Positions 5,601-7,524 of a DNA stretch of 7,524 bases are shown piece by piece. Position numbers and translations under genes: made by a program. Below the pieces are notes generated by a model. It had not been told where the DNA came from. It was given only the letters and a program-made list of their open reading frames with translations, and ran no database searches. How positions within the stretch are numbered: the first letter of the stretch is position 1; each line of letters begins with the position of its first letter. Source of the stretch: VFMC01 sp039796935 (GTDB taxonomy: Bacteria; Actinomycetota; Acidimicrobiia; Acidimicrobiales; Ilumatobacteraceae). The DNA lies in contig JBDKIV010000066.1 of NCBI GenBank assembly GCA_039796935.1, positions 1-7,524 of the forward strand. The letters run 5' to 3'.

Positions 5601-7285
5601 AGAGCACCGCGGGCAACGGAGTGGTCTCCACGTTCCGCTACGACGAGCGGCTCGCCCCGACCGCGATCGTCCGCACGACCCCGACCGGGGAGACCTACGA
5701 GGTGACGCAGGAGGTCTCGGCAGGCGGCCACGTGTCGGCCGACACCTTCACCGCCAACGGGCAGACCTCGGCCTTCACCTACACCCACGACTCGGCCGGT
5801 CGTCTGCAGAAGACCGAACTCTCGGCTGGGCTCGTGCCGTCCGCTCGTACGTGGGAGTACGGTTACGACGACAACTCCAACCGGATCGCTCAGCGACTCA
5901 CGGTGGGTGGGCAGGTCACGGGCGACTACACCTACGACTATGACCGCGCGGATCGACTGATCGCGACGACCGATCCGGCAGCAGCGGCGGGGCTCGAGTA
6001 CGACGCTCGCGGCAATGCCACCAAGGTCGGTCCGAACCGCTTCACCTACGACGCCAACAACCAGGTGGTGACCGCCACCGACGGAGCAACGACCGTGACC
6101 TTCGATCGTGGCGTGGGCGGGGGACTGTTGGGACGTACCGTCGACGACGGGACCACTTCGTCGACCATCGTCTACGCCAGCGGCGGCGTGTTGCTCGACG
6201 GCTCGCAACGGCCACTCGTGCAGCGCTACCCGATCGCCGGCGGCATCTACACCCGGTCGCTGACGGCGATCTCACCGGCGCGATGGGAGTTCAACTCGCT
6301 CGACGGCGACCTGTTCGTCGTCACCGACGACGCGGGCGCCACCGTGGGAAGTGCACAGGTGCACGACCCGTTCGGTGTGCGCCTCACCGACCCGGTCCCG
6401 GCGCGCTCCGACATCCCGAACCTGACGTGGCAGGCCAACACCGGCAACGAGATGCTCGACCTCGAGACGCCGTTCGTGATGATGGGTGCTCGCGTCTACA
6501 TTCCCCAACTCGGGCGTTTCGCCCAACTCGACTCGGTGATCGGCGGGTCGACCAACGGCTACGACTACGCCGGACAGAACCCGGTCGACATGGCCGACCC
6601 CTCCGGTCGGTCGTTCCTCGACTGGTTGCCGACCATCGTGGGAACCGTGGCGTCGATCGCCATCGGAGCCGTGATCCCGCCAGCGTCCGGGTTCCTCCTC
6701 GGGGCCGTCGTCGGGGCCATGGTCAGCTTCATCGGCTTCGGAATCACCTGGGCCATCGAGCAGGCCATCAATCCCGACACGGAGTTCTCACTGACCCAAC
6801 TCGGCATCTCGCTCGTGGTCGGGGCGATCGCCGGCGGCTTGGCGAATGCGCTCCGAACCGCCCGCGCCGTCAAGTCGCTCGATACCCAACTCCGCGAGAT
6901 CAACTACACCTACAAGGAGATGGTCGCGAACACCGGCCCCCTGCGGGAGTGGAAGAACTTCAAGACGGCGGCTGATCGCGTGGCCTTCGTTCGGGCCCGA
7001 CCTGCCGACGACATCATGGCGCAGGTCGCCTACTTCGACAAGTCGTACTCGCCGGGTGCAGCGCCGACGTTCAAGACCGCCACGAAGGTGGTGTCGTACA
7101 AGTCGGTGTCGTCGGAGTCGGTCGAGCAGGTCACGCAGCGACAGAGCACGAAGTCGATCGTCAACAAGCAGTACTCGTTCGACCTCGAGCAGTCGGAGGC
7201 CCACATCTCCAAAAAGAGCACAGTGCAGCACAACTCGATCGAGCAGAAGTTCTTCCAGGACTACATCACCAGTCTGTTCAAGTGA
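2624..7285 (+). CDS. Lipid-anchored RHS/YD-repeat protein with PA14-like domain and unknown C-terminal module
   Basis: This 1553-residue protein opens with a lipoprotein signal: LRRCIALLAAASCLTVAVAS, lipobox V-A-S-C, acylated Cys22. It should therefore be exported and held on the outer face of the membrane. A D/T/P-rich linker follows to about residue 85. A beta-rich N-terminal region (about 90-400) resembles the front of actinobacterial RHS proteins and includes LTRNPDGRWVVTT and ISDPVSGREVTLQYG. YD repeats begin at Tyr420 (YDAAGRI) and recur to Tyr1142 (LTYDARGWM near 964, YGYDDNSNRI, LEYDARGNA, FTYDANNQV); in the family these build a hollow beta shell. A PA14-like domain, often a glycan-binding fold, interrupts them at about 588-709 (LRGLNVNYW ... 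GGVYRFTSGNDVARLVVN ... DLSYAGPD). A Cys-containing segment at 797-836 (NRYAIEYWGDREVATAPCPG) looks like one common in PA14-RHS proteins. The RHS-associated core spans about 1274-1328 and ends in NPVDMADPSG. Three glycine-rich hydrophobic segments (1336-1351, 1354-1378, 1390-1410) precede a polar 143-residue C-terminus that I do not recognise. The layout fits a polymorphic toxin or a surface adhesin; the sequence does not decide between them. The gene is unbroken, and codon use is even across domains. Confidence 0.93.
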   Translation: MLRRCIALLAAASCLTVAVASCTSDDAPTVDDTTPTTETPDRAAAGIDAVGVVPIGQVRPGDPTTLPALPSSPGSGPRGPRYTGATVTPSSFVSSSLTPRLEVPGATGAWTFTLDDFSDGTSGFGPLVYSESGPSAQIPLGAGLEQGHLYNWTATQDGQDPVGGTFTVDTQLSGVQRTDGAGGVLVHLSSGEVSVAWSSHSVSSLAGDIGVGLDFRASNPTEPGAPAGWSISAATSAPYTSVGLRVDGTVGLTATSGVVSNYVQTGENTWSPTKLSDGVVNTSGLAPVLTRNPDGRWVVTTQHTTMVFADDDGDGLAHLADISSDDRPVLQQRWENDLLRAISDPVSGREVTLQYGTACPAPGPGFVPAPADHLCGVRFWDGSTAAIHYVQLADGSVSIGRFAEYPEAGADGAATFDIGYDAAGRIALTRSPLVARAAASGVIDAGDSQFWTAIAYDGEGRAASITESAARPGAMRCSRLYDYVSNASTIVRDSCADRVVMQVDFDPTTFFTNAVTNVAGQTATNTWDFATGRLLKSVSFEGLVTENVYEGGQLVESRGPSTGPLSNAQVTRREFDEEFVSNPEGAPLRGLNVNYWRDADTEDTRTVSELGPRIGGQVVESLLVNWPSSPAGDEGGWSALMTGAIRIDTGGVYRFTSGNDVARLVVNQVPCVEGGCDQMVLPAGEVPVQVSIASATPDASIDLSYAGPDTGDVVVSIPTERLSPEYGYATTSEVIDPSARRSPKVSTSRTIYDDPSTGRIAGRTNQAGTLSQLGYERGVGGRGGWGRQNAAILPKGNRYAIEYWGDREVATAPCPGARGVNQGGAAKRVITPGPDGGAGPSAMQWFDDAGHLVASAIEGGATTCSTLDVTGMTRRVEVFGMPTEQWTEIERAVGGNPLISRVTSKVGDRTLVSETEVDLAGRNVRSQDPYGVVITTTYDERTGDTLAVTTNVPGAAPSVTRLTYDARGWMTRIEVDGRTIEQMEYRADGLLAKSTAGNGVVSTFRYDERLAPTAIVRTTPTGETYEVTQEVSAGGHVSADTFTANGQTSAFTYTHDSAGRLQKTELSAGLVPSARTWEYGYDDNSNRIAQRLTVGGQVTGDYTYDYDRADRLIATTDPAAAAGLEYDARGNATKVGPNRFTYDANNQVVTATDGATTVTFDRGVGGGLLGRTVDDGTTSSTIVYASGGVLLDGSQRPLVQRYPIAGGIYTRSLTAISPARWEFNSLDGDLFVVTDDAGATVGSAQVHDPFGVRLTDPVPARSDIPNLTWQANTGNEMLDLETPFVMMGARVYIPQLGRFAQLDSVIGGSTNGYDYAGQNPVDMADPSGRSFLDWLPTIVGTVASIAIGAVIPPASGFLLGAVVGAMVSFIGFGITWAIEQAINPDTEFSLTQLGISLVVGAIAGGLANALRTARAVKSLDTQLREINYTYKEMVANTGPLREWKNFKTAADRVAFVRARPADDIMAQVAYFDKSYSPGAAPTFKTATKVVSYKSVSSESVEQVTQRQSTKSIVNKQYSFDLEQSEAHISKKSTVQHNSIEQKFFQDYITSLFK

Positions 7286-7307
7286 CGGTCCGGGGTTCGG
7301 CGGTCGT

Positions 7308-7345
7308 CCGACCCGACCTGGCCCGCTACCGGCCAGGCGGGTCGG
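7308..7345. terminator. Strong hairpin between convergent genes, probable bidirectional terminator
   Basis: CCGACCCGACCTGGCC (7308-7323) pairs with GGCCAGGCGGGTCGG (7331-7345) across a 7-base loop, with a single unpaired A. It begins 22 bases after the TGA of the RHS gene and lies between the stops of two convergent genes. There is no T-tract on either side, which is common for terminators of high-GC actinobacteria but weakens a strict intrinsic-terminator call. A 12-base direct repeat TCGGCGGTCGTC overlaps the first arm (7297-7308) and the end of the second (7342-7353). Confidence 0.65.
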
Positions 7346-7381
7346 CGGTCGTCGGGCCGAGTGTCCGCGAGTCGCCGACGT

Positions 7382-7524
7382 TCAGAACGTGACGCCCGAG
7401 GGTCGGATGCCCGACACCGGCGGGGGTTCGTCGATCGTGGAGAACCGCCCTCGCAGGTGCGTGGTGTCGTTGTAACAGCGCACGATCCACCGCTCGGGGG
7501 TGACCACGAGGTGAGAGATCGACC
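7382..7524 (-). CDS. 3' end of an unidentified convergent gene
   Basis: The minus-strand frame ending in TGA at 7382-7384 is open to the window edge and gives 46 C-terminal residues: SISHLVVTPERWIVRCYNDT, then THLRGRFSTIDEPPP, then VSGIRPSGVTF. Third codon positions are almost all G or C, and the residue mix (hydrophobic beta-like start, Trp, Tyr, Asp, then a proline-rich tail) looks like real protein. The two other minus frames give Arg/His/Pro-rich strings. Its stop lies 96 bases from the RHS stop, with the hairpin between. It faces the RHS gene, so it is unlikely to be cotranscribed with it. No family can be assigned from so short a tail. Confidence 0.6.
   Translation of the reverse strand, partial: SISHLVVTPERWIVRCYNDTTHLRGRFSTIDEPPPVSGIRPSGVTF

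Noticed and set aside
3881..6090. The YD-repeat region as a DNA-level tandem repeat
   Set aside because: The repeats are visible only as a loose protein motif. The DNA copies differ widely and no long exact repeat was seen.
2834..6208. A 1124-codon open frame on the minus strand opposite the RHS gene
   Set aside because: It is a codon-bias shadow of the GC-rich RHS gene. The translation is Arg/Gly/Val/His/Asp-rich without domains, while the opposite strand carries clear YD repeats and a PA14-like domain.
6846..7475. A 209-codon plus-strand open frame overlapping the RHS C-terminus, considered as an overlapping immunity gene
   Set aside because: It is an Arg/Ser/Thr-rich shifted-frame translation of the RHS tail without a plausible start site, and it runs through the hairpin and the convergent gene.

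Overview
The window is high-GC throughout. Its coding sequences prefer G/C-ending codons, and both complete genes encode lipobox proteins with short linkers rich in D, T and A. This suggests a high-GC actinobacterium. An Acidimicrobiia/Ilumatobacter-like host is my guess from codon style, not something the sequence proves. Two intact genes, one partial gene and a decayed left flank are visible. No tRNA, rRNA, CRISPR array or origin was found.

Layout: (a) 1-344 holds nothing I can assign. (b) About 345-838 is a broken minus-strand IS3-family element, with an orfA piece and an orfB N-terminal piece in different frames and no detectable right end. (c) About 839-1185 is a minus-strand coding relic, tentatively sulfotransferase-like. 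It is split over three frames and directly abuts the IS remnant. (d) 1267-2484 (minus) encodes a cysteine-rich secreted lipoprotein of unknown function. (e) 2485-2623 is the shared divergent upstream region, containing a TGACGTCA palindrome and a matching Shine-Dalgarno segment for each gene. (f) 2624-7285 (plus) encodes a 1553-residue lipoprotein of the RHS/YD-repeat class. It has an internal PA14-like domain, a modified RHS-associated core, three glycine-rich hydrophobic segments and an unrecognised Lys/Gln/Ser-rich C-terminal module. (g) 7308-7345 is a strong GC-rich hairpin between convergent genes. (h) 7382-7524 (minus) is the 3' end of another gene.

The biological centre is the divergent pair of surface lipoproteins. 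The RHS protein has the build of a polymorphic-toxin or contact-dependent effector: export and anchoring signal, carbohydrate-binding-type domain, YD shell, core ending in DPSG, hydrophobic region, variable tip. It has no same-strand gene downstream that could be an immunity gene. The divergent Cys-rich lipoprotein is therefore the only local candidate partner. An adhesin or cell-surface role without toxicity is equally compatible with what can be seen.
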